IMG/VR virus record: IMGVR_UViG_3300028569_000194
Span: 1 to 21,581 of that record
Length of the DNA: 21,581 bases
Strand: one strand, 5' to 3'
Source of the DNA: a virus
Part shown: one piece after another, positions 1 through 8,737 of the stretch
How positions within the stretch are numbered: position 1 is the first letter of the stretch
Layout: every line of letters starts with the position of its first letter
The notes under the pieces: model-generated
The model's input: only the letters and a program-made list of their open reading frames with translations
What the model was told of the DNA's origin: nothing
Databases searched by the model: none
Made by a program: the position numbers and the translations under genes

Positions 1-1676
1 GGTAACCGCGCAAGAGGGGTAGCCCTAGAAGCTATTTTCCCGGCAAGGTTTACATTGTAATTTCCTAAAGCTTCTGGGCCTATCTTCATGTCACGCATGA
101 ACTTGGCAGCATCAAGGGCGTCGCCTTGACCCTCTGCAATGTTTTGCAAGGCACCTACAGCGCGCGCTCCAGCAGCGTCTGGGGCTTGTATGTACCTAAC
201 TAAAACTTTTTCTGTTCCAGACTCAAGTGCTTTCTGCAGTCGGTTATGGCCATTAACAACAAAATCATAACCATTTTCTGGATCTCTCCAAACACTAATA
301 ATGCCAGCAAGCTGAGGGTCGTACTCTTTGGCTTCTTTTAAAGAACCGCTAACACCTGTTCTAGTTTTTGAGCCTGCAATTTTATATTGGAATCTTTGAG
401 GATCTGCTGCAATACTTGCAGGGCGAACTTCTGCTACGTTGCGAGCAATGGGCCTATCTAGCTCGTCTGCAAAAGATGGTTGCTCGCCAGGATCTGCTTC
501 CCTTGTTTCTGTTTGCCTAACTAATTCGTTCTGAAAAGAATCATTAGCGTTCTTAACATCATCAATGGCTTCTAATACTTTTGGATCTTTTAATTTATCT
601 AATGTGTTTTTACCTTCAACAGCTTTGTTGTAATTTGCAGCAGCTTTAACTTGTTTAAAAAACCGGAAGGGCACTTCAAGGGCGCCACCAACAAGCAAAC
701 CTTCAAGGGCATTTTTAAAACGACCCTCTAGCGCCCCGTCGTTTGGATCACTTTTGAGGTAATCAATAACAAGGGATTCAAACGGTGTGCCTTTAACTAA
801 GTCGTTTGCAGCATCAGTAAGCCTGCCGGTGTATTGGTCAAAGGCAACTACATCAGTAATGGCAGATGTAATGGCAGCTTTGCCTGTTACTTGAGAAAGG
901 CCAGACTTGGCTACAGCTTGTGCGCCAGCTTGAGCAACTTGGCCAACAGGGCCTGCAGCTTTTACGCCAGCTTGCACGGCTCCTGATATTTTTGCACCGG
1001 CTTGAACGACAGGTGCTGCAGCTTGCGCAAAACCTTTAGCAGCTCTAAGCCTGGTCGTAGCTACACCAAGCCTGGCTGCCAGGGGCAAGGCGCCAAAGGC
1101 ACCTTTAATAGCCATGCCACCTAAACCTGTTGCGGCAGAGCCAGTAATAAACCCCATTCCTAGCTGTACAGCACCAACTGCCAGGTCTTCAGCAGCGCCG
1201 CTACTCCTAGCTCTAGGCAATGCAGGCAGCACACCAAGCAAAGGTGCGTCTGGTGTTTTAGCTGATGTAGGAGATTTATTGCCCGTTACTTTTGCGCCAA
1301 CTTCTTGTGCAAAATCGCTGGTTTCTTGCAACGTAGTAAGCAGAGCCCGTTGCGGAACTCTCTTAATCGCACCAGCAATACCAGTACCTTTATTGCTTTC
1401 ATCAACCATTGCCTTGGTGGTAGCACCAAAAGCTTTGCCAACGTCACCAGTTTTTTGTAAAGTCTGCAGCCCAGCCGCTCCTGCCTTTAGCCCTTGGCCC
1501 ACCATGGCAGTGGGGTTAAAAGTTTCCGCAATGCTTCTTGCGTCTGCAATTCCCTTCCCGGCCTTTTCAAGCAGCGATGGCTCGCGCTTGGGTTTGACCG
1601 CTGGCTTTTGGGTGCCAAACTCATACACCTCAGTAACCTTGCCTGTTACTGGATCGGTTTCGTACTTGACGGGCAT
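1..1676 (-). CDS. gp16-like internal (ejected) virion protein with ParB-like domain, N-terminal part
   Basis: This reading frame stays open from an ATG at 1676 to the left edge of the window, giving 558 complete codons; the C-terminus lies outside. A Shine-Dalgarno GAGGAA stands 8 nt before the ATG, and the gene begins 3 nt after the stop of the gp15-like gene. Residues about 170-270 are Ala/Gly-rich and weakly hydrophobic. A segment near 320-340 (FKNALEGLLVGGALEVPF) resembles stretches found in large internal proteins of T7-like phages. Residues about 425-550 look like a ParB N-terminal domain: VVNGHNRLQKALESG has the GHxRL core (G476, H477, R479, L480), followed by ALQNIAEGQGDALDAAKF, which fits the ParB helix that carries a conserved Asn and acidic residues. 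Position after gp14 and gp15 makes it the gp16 equivalent, probably ejected into the cell. In T7, gp16 carries a transglycosylase at its N-terminus; that domain is absent here and sits on the upstream protein. The biochemical role of the ParB domain is unknown. Confidence 0.85.
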   Translation of the reverse strand, partial: MPVKYETDPVTGKVTEVYEFGTQKPAVKPKREPSLLEKAGKGIADARSIAETFNPTAMVGQGLKAGAAGLQTLQKTGDVGKAFGATTKAMVDESNKGTGIAGAIKRVPQRALLTTLQETSDFAQEVGAKVTGNKSPTSAKTPDAPLLGVLPALPRARSSGAAEDLAVGAVQLGMGFITGSAATGLGGMAIKGAFGALPLAARLGVATTRLRAAKGFAQAAAPVVQAGAKISGAVQAGVKAAGPVGQVAQAGAQAVAKSGLSQVTGKAAITSAITDVVAFDQYTGRLTDAANDLVKGTPFESLVIDYLKSDPNDGALEGRFKNALEGLLVGGALEVPFRFFKQVKAAANYNKAVEGKNTLDKLKDPKVLEAIDDVKNANDSFQNELVRQTETREADPGEQPSFADELDRPIARNVAEVRPASIAADPQRFQYKIAGSKTRTGVSGSLKEAKEYDPQLAGIISVWRDPENGYDFVVNGHNRLQKALESGTEKVLVRYIQAPDAAGARAVGALQNIAEGQGDALDAAKFMRDMKIGPEALGNYNVNLAGKIASRATPLARL

Positions 1677-1679
1677 GGG

Positions 1680-4490
1680 TTAGGTTCCTCGTTGGACGCG
1701 GCGGAGAATGTCCATTGTGTATTCCCTAATGGAAGGATACCGTTTCCCCCCACTGGTTTGCACCCTGTTGTTGTCGTATAAATTGGGGTTGCCGCTATAC
1801 CAAGTAGAAGCAGCTCTGCGAATAGCAATAGCTTCTGAACGACCAGCCGCTCTTTCACCGTTGTAATACTCTTGCAGTTGACCCTTAACTACAGCGTCTT
1901 GAGCCGCTCTGTTGTATCTGTATTGGTTTGGGGTTAGTCGCTGCCCATAGTGCTTAGCTGTCCACGATGGCACGTTGGCAGGCATCACTTGCCCTATCCC
2001 AATTGCGCCAGAGTCTGGGTTCAGTATTTCATAGTTACCACCGCTTTCTTTACCTATAAGCGCCACCCTTAACCTTTGCCCTACATCGCCGCCAATGTAT
2101 CTGTCGGGAAGGTCGGGGCCTCCCATGCCGGTGAATCTTGTTGGAGCTGATATTTTTGCGTTAGGGTTTTTTCTAGCAAATTCATTAAGAGCATCTTGTA
2201 TTATGCGCATCACTGGTGTCGCTGTTGGAACCATGGCAAAGCCTGGGTAAGCGTTTGTAGCTGGCTCTGAAGTAGATACTTGGGTGCTGTTATCTAAATC
2301 TAAAAGTCTTTGCTCTTGCCCAGGCGCTAATTGCATATTGTGATTCTTCATTTGATTAAAGAAAAATTCACTGGGTTTTACTGTAGAACTTTTAATAATT
2401 AATTTAGTAGCATCGTCTAATTGTTTGCCGTTGCTTAAATCGTCTAATTGTTTAATTAATATAGTTTTGTCGTATAATCTTGTATTTTTTATTTGCCTGT
2501 TTAAAGCATTTACTTTTGTTGGAGTGTTTTGTTTAATGCCACCAAACATGCCGTAACCAAAACCTTGCTGTTCTAAAAGTTTTTTGTATGCCTCAGGAGT
2601 AGCTTTAGCTTGAGGGGCAGGGGTTCCTCCTCCTGTTGGGCTAGCTCCTCCCGTTGGAACAGTTCCAGGGGCTGCAGGGGTTGGAGCAGCCTTGCTGTAT
2701 TTGTCTGCAGCTTTTGAATACAAGGCTTCAAGCTCGGCACTTACATCCTTGCCTTTGCTTTGCTGGATTATGGTATTCCCTCGGCGCATTAAATCGTTCC
2801 GTTCTCTAGCGCCATCTAACTCTTCCTTTTTGCTAATTCCACCAGCTTTAAAATCTCCATAAAAACTGGTGCCAAAAGCATCTTCTTGCCGTTTCCTAAA
2901 TGTTCTATTTAAATCTTTAAGTAAATCCATGTTTAATCTATTCTCGCCAGCTTGCCGTTGTGTGTAATTTCTATTAAGTTCATTAAAGGCTTCTTGCGAT
3001 AAATTGCCGTTTCGATATTGCGTCAGTATGCGTTGCTTGCCTTGCGCAATGTCGCCAAGCATAGAAGCTTCGTACTCTCTTGTAAAAGTTTCTTGTTGTA
3101 TAGGAGCAATCCGGGCCGATGATACTGCAGCGACTACAGTGCCTAATCGAGCATTAGCAACAGCAAGTAGCTCAGGTTCGCTTCCGTAAATTGTAAGTAA
3201 TTTTTTTTCTAACTGTAGCCTAGCTTGCTGAAACTTTGTGGGGCTTGCCATTACGTCTTCGGTAAATGTATTTTTAATAAAATCTGCAGTCATATCTTCT
3301 GTGTTTTGCCTCTTCATACGGTCTTCTTCTGCTCTCTTTTCATTTAAACCTCCCTTCACCATTTTCTCTAATTCAAATCTTGCTACTGTTAATGGCACAC
3401 CAAAAGAACCTAGAAGGCTTGGCCGTTCCCCTGTGGTAACAGCCGGGCCGGTCTTAACAGCATTCAATACTGCCAATGATTCTAATATAAATTTGTCTGG
3501 GTTTTCAGCACCTTGTGCTATTACATTAAGAATTTTGCCAATGTTAGATAAAGCAGCGGCTTTATATTTTTCAAAGTTTTGCGGGGTAGTGGAATTGTAT
3601 AAGGTTTCTTCAAGTAATTGATACGCTTGGGCTGCACCATTTGGGCCTATTTGGCGTTCTTTAAGTTGTTTCATCAATTGAGAAACTTGTGAGAAATGAG
3701 TGGTAATTATTTTTTCATCAGCTGCGTCGGTATAGCGTTGTAATTGCGCAGCGTTTTGCGAACCTATAGCTTGCACTATACTCATTGAATTATTGCCTAT
3801 TGCTCTCCCATCAGCATTTTTAGGCAGCACTAACTCGGTAACCGTTTGCTTCCATTCATCCGTGGCAGGGTTTAAATCTTTTATTGGTGTGCCAAGTACG
3901 CCTGTCTTTAAAGCATTTACTTTGCTAGGCAGGCTAACAACGTTAGATTGAATCGCTAAGTTACTTAGTGCTGAGTTTACATAGCTTTGAGTTTCTGGCC
4001 AAGCTGCTCTTAATTGGTTGTAGACAGGTAGCAATGATGGGTCACTTTGAACCTTAGAACCAACGTCAGCAATTGCTTCTTTAAACGACACATAGCCTCT
4101 AGTTGCCAACGAGCCTGCAATGCTTTGAGCTTCAGCTTGATTCTCTTTAGTTTTTACTTCACGTCGTTGATCAAGGTATGTACCTAGATCCCCTAAGTTT
4201 TCGTTAAAGCCAGACAGTGCCTTGGCTAAATTAGATAAATCGTTATTAGGCCCCGGCGATGCAGGCCGGTCAAACATAAAAGGCTTACCACCTAACTCAG
4301 CTTTACCAGCTTGGATGTAGGTATTAACTGGCGCTGCTTGTGGGCTTAAGGCTGGTGTGCCCATGCTGTCTCCAGCAATAGGAGCACCGCTTGATGTTTG
4401 AGCAAGGCCACCTAGCAGGCGTTGCGATGTCGCCCCTGTGAATTTATTGAGTTGTTCAAAAGCAGATCCAGAGCCAAGTTGTTTTGCCAT
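1680..4490 (-). CDS. gp15-like internal virion protein with C-terminal lytic transglycosylase domain
   Basis: A 936-residue protein in the position of T7 gp15, one of the internal core proteins ejected to form the channel for DNA entry. Residues 1 to about 720 are polar, helical and Gln/Lys-rich, with a Pro/Gly/Thr-rich linker near 615-640, and carry no domain I recognise. The C-terminus from about 795 is an SLT-type lytic transglycosylase: IGKESGGNYE holds the expected catalytic Glu (E815), followed by GAIGIGQVMP, the usual G-x-x-Q-x-x-P element, and a final helical part with ASTWYSGNP. Such a domain would cut peptidoglycan locally during genome entry. The ATG at 4490 has GAGGGG 7 nt upstream and follows the gp14-like stop by 2 nt (TAACCATG). 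T7 gp15 is about 750 residues and has no such domain; in T7 it is on gp16, so the activity appears to have moved between neighbours. Confidence 0.9.
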   Translation of the reverse strand: MAKQLGSGSAFEQLNKFTGATSQRLLGGLAQTSSGAPIAGDSMGTPALSPQAAPVNTYIQAGKAELGGKPFMFDRPASPGPNNDLSNLAKALSGFNENLGDLGTYLDQRREVKTKENQAEAQSIAGSLATRGYVSFKEAIADVGSKVQSDPSLLPVYNQLRAAWPETQSYVNSALSNLAIQSNVVSLPSKVNALKTGVLGTPIKDLNPATDEWKQTVTELVLPKNADGRAIGNNSMSIVQAIGSQNAAQLQRYTDAADEKIITTHFSQVSQLMKQLKERQIGPNGAAQAYQLLEETLYNSTTPQNFEKYKAAALSNIGKILNVIAQGAENPDKFILESLAVLNAVKTGPAVTTGERPSLLGSFGVPLTVARFELEKMVKGGLNEKRAEEDRMKRQNTEDMTADFIKNTFTEDVMASPTKFQQARLQLEKKLLTIYGSEPELLAVANARLGTVVAAVSSARIAPIQQETFTREYEASMLGDIAQGKQRILTQYRNGNLSQEAFNELNRNYTQRQAGENRLNMDLLKDLNRTFRKRQEDAFGTSFYGDFKAGGISKKEELDGARERNDLMRRGNTIIQQSKGKDVSAELEALYSKAADKYSKAAPTPAAPGTVPTGGASPTGGGTPAPQAKATPEAYKKLLEQQGFGYGMFGGIKQNTPTKVNALNRQIKNTRLYDKTILIKQLDDLSNGKQLDDATKLIIKSSTVKPSEFFFNQMKNHNMQLAPGQEQRLLDLDNSTQVSTSEPATNAYPGFAMVPTATPVMRIIQDALNEFARKNPNAKISAPTRFTGMGGPDLPDRYIGGDVGQRLRVALIGKESGGNYEILNPDSGAIGIGQVMPANVPSWTAKHYGQRLTPNQYRYNRAAQDAVVKGQLQEYYNGERAAGRSEAIAIRRAASTWYSGNPNLYDNNRVQTSGGKRYPSIREYTMDILRRVQRGT

Positions 4491-4492
4491 GG

Positions 4493-5173
4493 TTATCCCC
4501 TCTTAGGCATGTTCATAGATTTATTGATGCCAGCCCCTGCTTGAACAAGAGCCCCTCCTGCCTGTAGCAGGTAAGGAGTAGAGCTAGGTGCTTTCTGCAT
4601 GATGGGGGCAATGGGGTCGTAGATCTGTTGCTTCACGTATTCTTGCTGAGAAGCAATCCGATTGGCCCTTTCAGAGCCAGAAGCGCGTTTCTGCTCTTGC
4701 GATTGCATAGAAGCAAAGGCTACGTTTCGATCTGTCACATAGTCGTATTGAGCTTGCTGCCTGTAGTAGTCATTAATTAGCGCATCAATGCTGTTACCGA
4801 CACGACCAGCGGCTTTGATCTCTCCCCTTGATTGCATCCCTTGTATTGCTGATTTTTGTTTTTGCTGGGCCGCGACTTCCTGCTCCTGCATCAACCGCAT
4901 GTTGATACTGCCTATCTCTTGGCCGTAAGCAATATCAGCTAGTGCTCTGGTTTGAGCCCTTAAAGCTTCTTGCTGATTGAATTTAAGATTCTCGTAGTAC
5001 CTGGCATTTGCTTGTTGGCGTTGTTGATATTCATAATTGCGCTGAGCCTCGTAATTGCGGAAGCCAACAGCTTCTTGCTCAGCTTGGTATCCAGCCTGTG
5101 CGCTAGCTATGCCTAGCCCGCCTTGAGCTACTGCCAGTACCCCAGTTGCAATGCCGCCAGTTGGATCACACAT
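4493..5173 (-). CDS. gp14-like internal virion protein
   Basis: A 226-residue protein resembling T7 gp14, the internal core protein that is ejected and thought to sit in the outer membrane at the start of infection. It begins with a short Cys-containing, Gly/Ala-rich hydrophobic segment (about residues 6-28, GIATGVLAVAQGGLGIASAQ) and continues as a long Gln/Ala/Arg-rich, strongly helical region (about 30-190) with many Tyr and Gln residues, ending in a small Gly-rich hydrophobic stretch (about 200-215). This layout and length (T7 gp14 is 196 residues) are typical of the family. The ATG overlaps the end of the gp13-like gene by 8 nt, and the gp15-like gene follows after 2 nt, so the internal proteins appear to be made from one message. 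Confidence 0.85.
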   Translation of the reverse strand: MCDPTGGIATGVLAVAQGGLGIASAQAGYQAEQEAVGFRNYEAQRNYEYQQRQQANARYYENLKFNQQEALRAQTRALADIAYGQEIGSINMRLMQEQEVAAQQKQKSAIQGMQSRGEIKAAGRVGNSIDALINDYYRQQAQYDYVTDRNVAFASMQSQEQKRASGSERANRIASQQEYVKQQIYDPIAPIMQKAPSSTPYLLQAGGALVQAGAGINKSMNMPKRG

Positions 5174-5642
5174 GGGTCACCTTGCAGAACTCCAGGAATA
5201 AACGACCTTCTGCTCCATAGTTTGGCTGTTTTGCGGTAAAAGTGAAGCCCATCCAGTCCAGCCATTTTTTATGCACGGTGTTCCGAGCATCCATGTAATT
5301 CCATAGAACGTCGTACTGCTGATCCAGGTCACCTACCCAGGTTTTAATGTTGCGCAGAAACCTGTGCCGGTTGGTAAAGTCATCGACCATAGCGTTGGTG
5401 CCTAACATCCATACTTGCCCAACCCGTGGGTTTAACTCATCAGGCACAACACCCCCAATAGCTATAGGCTTTTGGCTATGCGACAGCATTGTTTTCATTG
5501 GCTTGCTAATGCCGTAACTGTAAATCAAACAAGTTCTTGGGCTAAGGCCAGAAGCAGCTTTTACTTCCATAACGTCTGCTTCTCTCATATCTTCAGCAAC
5601 AATCTCAAGGTCGCCCCATTCAGTATCCCTAAGTAAATTCAT
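5166..5642 (-). CDS. gp13-like internal virion protein
   Basis: A 158-residue protein in the position of T7 gp13 (138 residues), a protein needed for assembly of the internal core. The sequence has the acetyltransferase-like character of the phage gp13/DUF2833 family: MREADVMEVKAASGLSP near the N-terminus, a central KPIAIGGVVPD strand-turn, VGQVWMLGTN, and a final part with NYMDARNTVHKKWLDWMGF, which in GNAT-fold proteins is the helix-turn before the last strands. Whether it binds acetyl-CoA is doubtful, and family members are best known as structural proteins. The ATG overlaps the stop of the gp12-like gene (ATGA), and the gp14-like gene overlaps its end by 8 nt, which suggests translational coupling. 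Confidence 0.82.
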   Translation of the reverse strand: MNLLRDTEWGDLEIVAEDMREADVMEVKAASGLSPRTCLIYSYGISKPMKTMLSHSQKPIAIGGVVPDELNPRVGQVWMLGTNAMVDDFTNRHRFLRNIKTWVGDLDQQYDVLWNYMDARNTVHKKWLDWMGFTFTAKQPNYGAEGRLFLEFCKVTHV

Positions 5643-8071
5643 AGCCTTGTAGCCCTACTGTGATACCAGCCTTCCCATTCAGCCGACTGGAAGCGGCAAG
5701 GCAAAGGGCTGCTGCTTGTTAATTTGATAATGGTCTTTATGTTTTCACCCATAACCGGAACTCTGTAGCGGTCAGATTTGCTGTTTAAGGTTCCGATATA
5801 GCTAGCATCGCCTGGCGTTATGGCGTTATAGGGGTAAGTTTGCGTGGCTCTGCCTTGCGGGGTAATTAAAATGTTAAAGGCTGAGGTCGTATCAAACACC
5901 ATTGTCCATGTTCTAAGCATCAGCTTTGGCCCAGCAGCTACAGCCATACCGCCGCCTGCTGGTTGTTCCATAATGTATTGAGTGCTGAATTGATAATCCA
6001 TGTTGTACAGCTCACCTACATAAAACCTTGTCCCTACCAGGGTTAAGTCACCACTTACAACTATCTGCCCGACTCCACCAGTACCACCAGTTAGCGATGT
6101 GCTAATAACGTTAGGTATTTGGCCATAGAGAAGAGGGTTGAGGGTGAAATATCTACCAACTACGCGATAGGTGGCGCCAGCTTGCAGTGGGTATGGCGGC
6201 TCAATGGTAGTTTGCACGGCCAAGCCAGAAGGCGTAGTCAATGTTGCTGTGCAAAAAGCTTCACTAACTTTGCGATCTAATAGCAATTCAATTGCTGTCG
6301 TAGTATCGTCAGTTTGGTTAGCCCTAAGTCTTATCCTTTCTAAGTACACGCCGTTAGCATATTCAACATATACATACAAATTACTGTCTATAACATTAGC
6401 GCCTACAATTGATTTAACAGTTCCAGAAAATTCCCAATACGACCAAGCTGATTGTAATTTTGTGTCATCTTGATAAGTAAATTTATAGATATAAAGTCTA
6501 CGCGGCTGGCTCTTGCTGACCAGTATTAGCATCTCTTCTGAGATGGTTGCAGTAAAAGAGCATAGGTCGCCTGGCAAATACTTGGGAATTGCCGATGTAA
6601 TTTCCTCTGATATAGGAGCAGGGCCGCTGCTATCGGGCAAGTAAAATTCTCGGATGCCAGTAAATAGACCTTTTGGTACAGCAAAATACAAAGTCCGACC
6701 AATGGCTACTGGGTCAACAGTTGCAACCATTTCAAACGCGGTCATAGAAGATATGTTTGCTGTCTTTGGCGTAAGCGCAGCAGCCACATTGCCTGTGTCT
6801 AGTCGGAACTGGCCATGGCGGCTGAACAGCAGCAGACTGTTAGCAAAAGCTGAGCTTGCAACTAGAAAGTTAATCTCTGTGCCGCCAACTGATATGTCGA
6901 TAGGGTCGCTGTCAACTACTGTTTGAACTGTTTCCGGCCAGAACCTATCGAAGCTGTCAGCTGCCGACAGAATTACGTTCTCGTCAGCTAGAAGCACCAA
7001 CCTATTCCTAAATAAGTTTATGTTTTGAATAGTTGTGCCAACAAATGAAGGGTTAGGGGCGGTAGTTGTGTCTCCCGCTACACGCTTAGCCCAATCAAAA
7101 TCTTCAAAACTAAAGTTACCAGTTGTTGGATTGCGTATTAATACATGCGGCATAGTTGCTTTATTAAATTCGTACACAATGCCAGGGGCTACAGTCTCTC
7201 TCCAAACTCCTGGGCCAAAGCCACTGCCTGCTGTCGTCTCAAATTTAACGTAGTAATCATCTAAGCCAGTAGCTTTGCTGCCTTGAATTTTTACGGTAAA
7301 ACCGTGCTCAGCAATAGTTGGCAGATCTGATATAGCATCAACCGTGCCCTTAATTGCTTTTGTCATTTCACCGTTTCTATTATCGGTAGAGCTGAGAGTG
7401 TAGGCTCCGCCGTCATTCTTAGTAATGCGAACGATGTAGTCAGAAGAAGTTGCTACAAATGAAGCATTAAAAGTAGCGTCAGCATTTAAGCTGGCGGCTA
7501 GGTTAGTGGCAATAGTTACGTTAGACGGAACAGTAGGTGACGCAGCTGTAGTTTCAGTTATGGTGATAGCATTAACTTTAATACTGTAAGTAACAGCATA
7601 GTCAGCAGTCTTAATAAACACCATGCTTTTGGTGCCCCAGTTAGCAGAGGTGGCAGCTGTCATTGCTACTACCATTTCTCTATTAACAATAAAAGTGTAG
7701 TCAGCAACAGAAGCTATCCTAAATGTTTCTGATGGTCTGCCAGCAATATTTAGATAGCCAGTTCCGTCAGGGGTGGAAACAGTTTTAGTTGTGCCATCTA
7801 TATCAAAAACTTTAATATCATTGTCTTGAATTATTATTATGTTTCTAATAGTTCCGTCTCGATCAACAATTGCAGTAAAAGGACGCTCAGATCCTGCACT
7901 GCCATTAAAAAGTTTGGCAATGTAGTAAGACGGTGGCCGCTTCTTCAAGCCTTCAACCGGGCTTGGCATACAGTTGACAACTGATTCAGCTTGGGAAGCT
8001 AAGCGCAAAGCTGCAGGCTGCAGGCTTACGCCGTTGATCAAGTTAGGAATAGAGCCAGCAATGAGGGGCAT
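5639..8071 (-). CDS. tail tubular protein B (gp12-like nozzle)
   Basis: An 810-residue protein matching T7 gp12 (794 residues), which forms the hexameric nozzle at the tip of the short tail. The start is characteristic: MPLIAGSIPNLINGVSLQP, then LASQAESVVNCMPSPVEGLKKRP, a segment shared by nearly all T7-like nozzle proteins. The rest is beta-rich with many Thr/Ser/Val stretches, including NLFRNRLVLLADENVILSAA and DIPSVGGTE-like strands (DPIDISVGGTEINFLVASS), as expected for the propeller part, and ends with the conserved PCRFQSAEWEGWYHSR. The ATG is 2 nt after the gp11 stop (TAATCATG) and has no good Shine-Dalgarno of its own, so coupling to gp11 translation is likely. The stop overlaps the gp13-like start as ATGA. 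Confidence 0.95.
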   Translation of the reverse strand: MPLIAGSIPNLINGVSLQPAALRLASQAESVVNCMPSPVEGLKKRPPSYYIAKLFNGSAGSERPFTAIVDRDGTIRNIIIIQDNDIKVFDIDGTTKTVSTPDGTGYLNIAGRPSETFRIASVADYTFIVNREMVVAMTAATSANWGTKSMVFIKTADYAVTYSIKVNAITITETTAASPTVPSNVTIATNLAASLNADATFNASFVATSSDYIVRITKNDGGAYTLSSTDNRNGEMTKAIKGTVDAISDLPTIAEHGFTVKIQGSKATGLDDYYVKFETTAGSGFGPGVWRETVAPGIVYEFNKATMPHVLIRNPTTGNFSFEDFDWAKRVAGDTTTAPNPSFVGTTIQNINLFRNRLVLLADENVILSAADSFDRFWPETVQTVVDSDPIDISVGGTEINFLVASSAFANSLLLFSRHGQFRLDTGNVAAALTPKTANISSMTAFEMVATVDPVAIGRTLYFAVPKGLFTGIREFYLPDSSGPAPISEEITSAIPKYLPGDLCSFTATISEEMLILVSKSQPRRLYIYKFTYQDDTKLQSAWSYWEFSGTVKSIVGANVIDSNLYVYVEYANGVYLERIRLRANQTDDTTTAIELLLDRKVSEAFCTATLTTPSGLAVQTTIEPPYPLQAGATYRVVGRYFTLNPLLYGQIPNVISTSLTGGTGGVGQIVVSGDLTLVGTRFYVGELYNMDYQFSTQYIMEQPAGGGMAVAAGPKLMLRTWTMVFDTTSAFNILITPQGRATQTYPYNAITPGDASYIGTLNSKSDRYRVPVMGENIKTIIKLTSSSPLPCRFQSAEWEGWYHSRATRL

Positions 8072-8073
8072 GA

Positions 8074-8685
8074 TTATTGGCGGCGAAGGGCACGGCTAGT
8101 CATGTAGCCCATTATGACAGCACTATGATTTGGATTACCTCGCAGCATATTGTGATCTGCAACACTGGTTTCTATGTCTAAGAACATAGACCTGGCTTCC
8201 AGCTCAGCAGTCAAATTAATTTTGCTTAGGTCGGCGCTACCAAGAATTGCCTCTTGCAATTGGCGGCCAGCTTTGATGGTGAAGTAGGAGCGAGCGTGTT
8301 CAGGGAGGTCATCCCAATCCAGGAAGTAAGTAACATCTGCATAAAGATCATCGTCAAATGCGTAGGTGTTGTTCTTGCGGTCATACAACTTAGAGCCACG
8401 TTGCACAATATCGACAAAGGGGTAACGGTATCCATCTATTACTACTCGGCTAACGGTAGTAGCTAAGTTAATGTGATTAGTAATTGCAGTTCTTTGTAGG
8501 AATTTTTCGAGGTCAGTATTAAACGACCAACCTTCGGCTTGCAGCTTACGACTAACGTCAGTCAATGTATCTTGCGCTTGAGAAGCTAAGCCAAACAAAC
8601 CGTTAAGGCTGGCAACTGGTGCCTCCCCTAGCATTTGCAATACCCTGTTAGTCGCCTCCAGGAAACTGGTCTTTGCAATAGTCAT
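8074..8685 (-). CDS. tail tubular protein A (gp11-like gatekeeper)
   Basis: A protein of 203 residues matching T7 gp11 (196 residues), the dodecameric adaptor between portal and nozzle. The start chosen (MTIAKTSFLEATNRVLQ) matches the family pattern MLEAVNxxLxxIGExPV (here VLQMLGEAPVASL); helices AQDTLTDVSRKLQAEGWSFN and a final ARSYFTIKAGRQLQEAILGS are also typical. An in-frame ATG at 8712 would add nine residues, but that extension is the terminator hairpin itself (8686-8710). The drawback of the 8685 start is that the eight T residues of the terminator end directly at the ATG, leaving no Shine-Dalgarno, so either start needs an unusual initiation or coupling to the capsid gene stop at 8738. 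Confidence 0.92.
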   Translation of the reverse strand: MTIAKTSFLEATNRVLQMLGEAPVASLNGLFGLASQAQDTLTDVSRKLQAEGWSFNTDLEKFLQRTAITNHINLATTVSRVVIDGYRYPFVDIVQRGSKLYDRKNNTYAFDDDLYADVTYFLDWDDLPEHARSYFTIKAGRQLQEAILGSADLSKINLTAELEARSMFLDIETSVADHNMLRGNPNHSAVIMGYMTSRALRRQ

Positions 8686-8710
8686 AAAAAAAAGGGGGCG
8701 TATTGCCCCC
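8686..8710 (-). terminator. rho-independent terminator after the capsid gene (T-phi position)
   Basis: On the minus strand the sequence GGGGGCAATACGCCCCC forms a perfect 6-bp GC stem with a 5-nt loop, followed at once by eight T residues. It lies 28 nt after the major capsid stop and before gp11. In T7 the phage RNA polymerase terminator T-phi lies at exactly this place, between genes 10 and 11, and lowers expression of the downstream tail genes relative to capsid. The structure is seen directly; its use by the phage or host polymerase is inferred. Confidence 0.9.
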
Positions 8711-8737
8711 ATTGTGCCTGATTAGTAAAGGACTGGC

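Noticed and set aside
1114-1683. Plus-strand 189-residue frame
   Set aside because: It is the antisense shadow of the gp16-like gene; its composition (Pro/Ala/Ser) is that of a reverse-frame artefact, and no plus-strand gene is otherwise supported.
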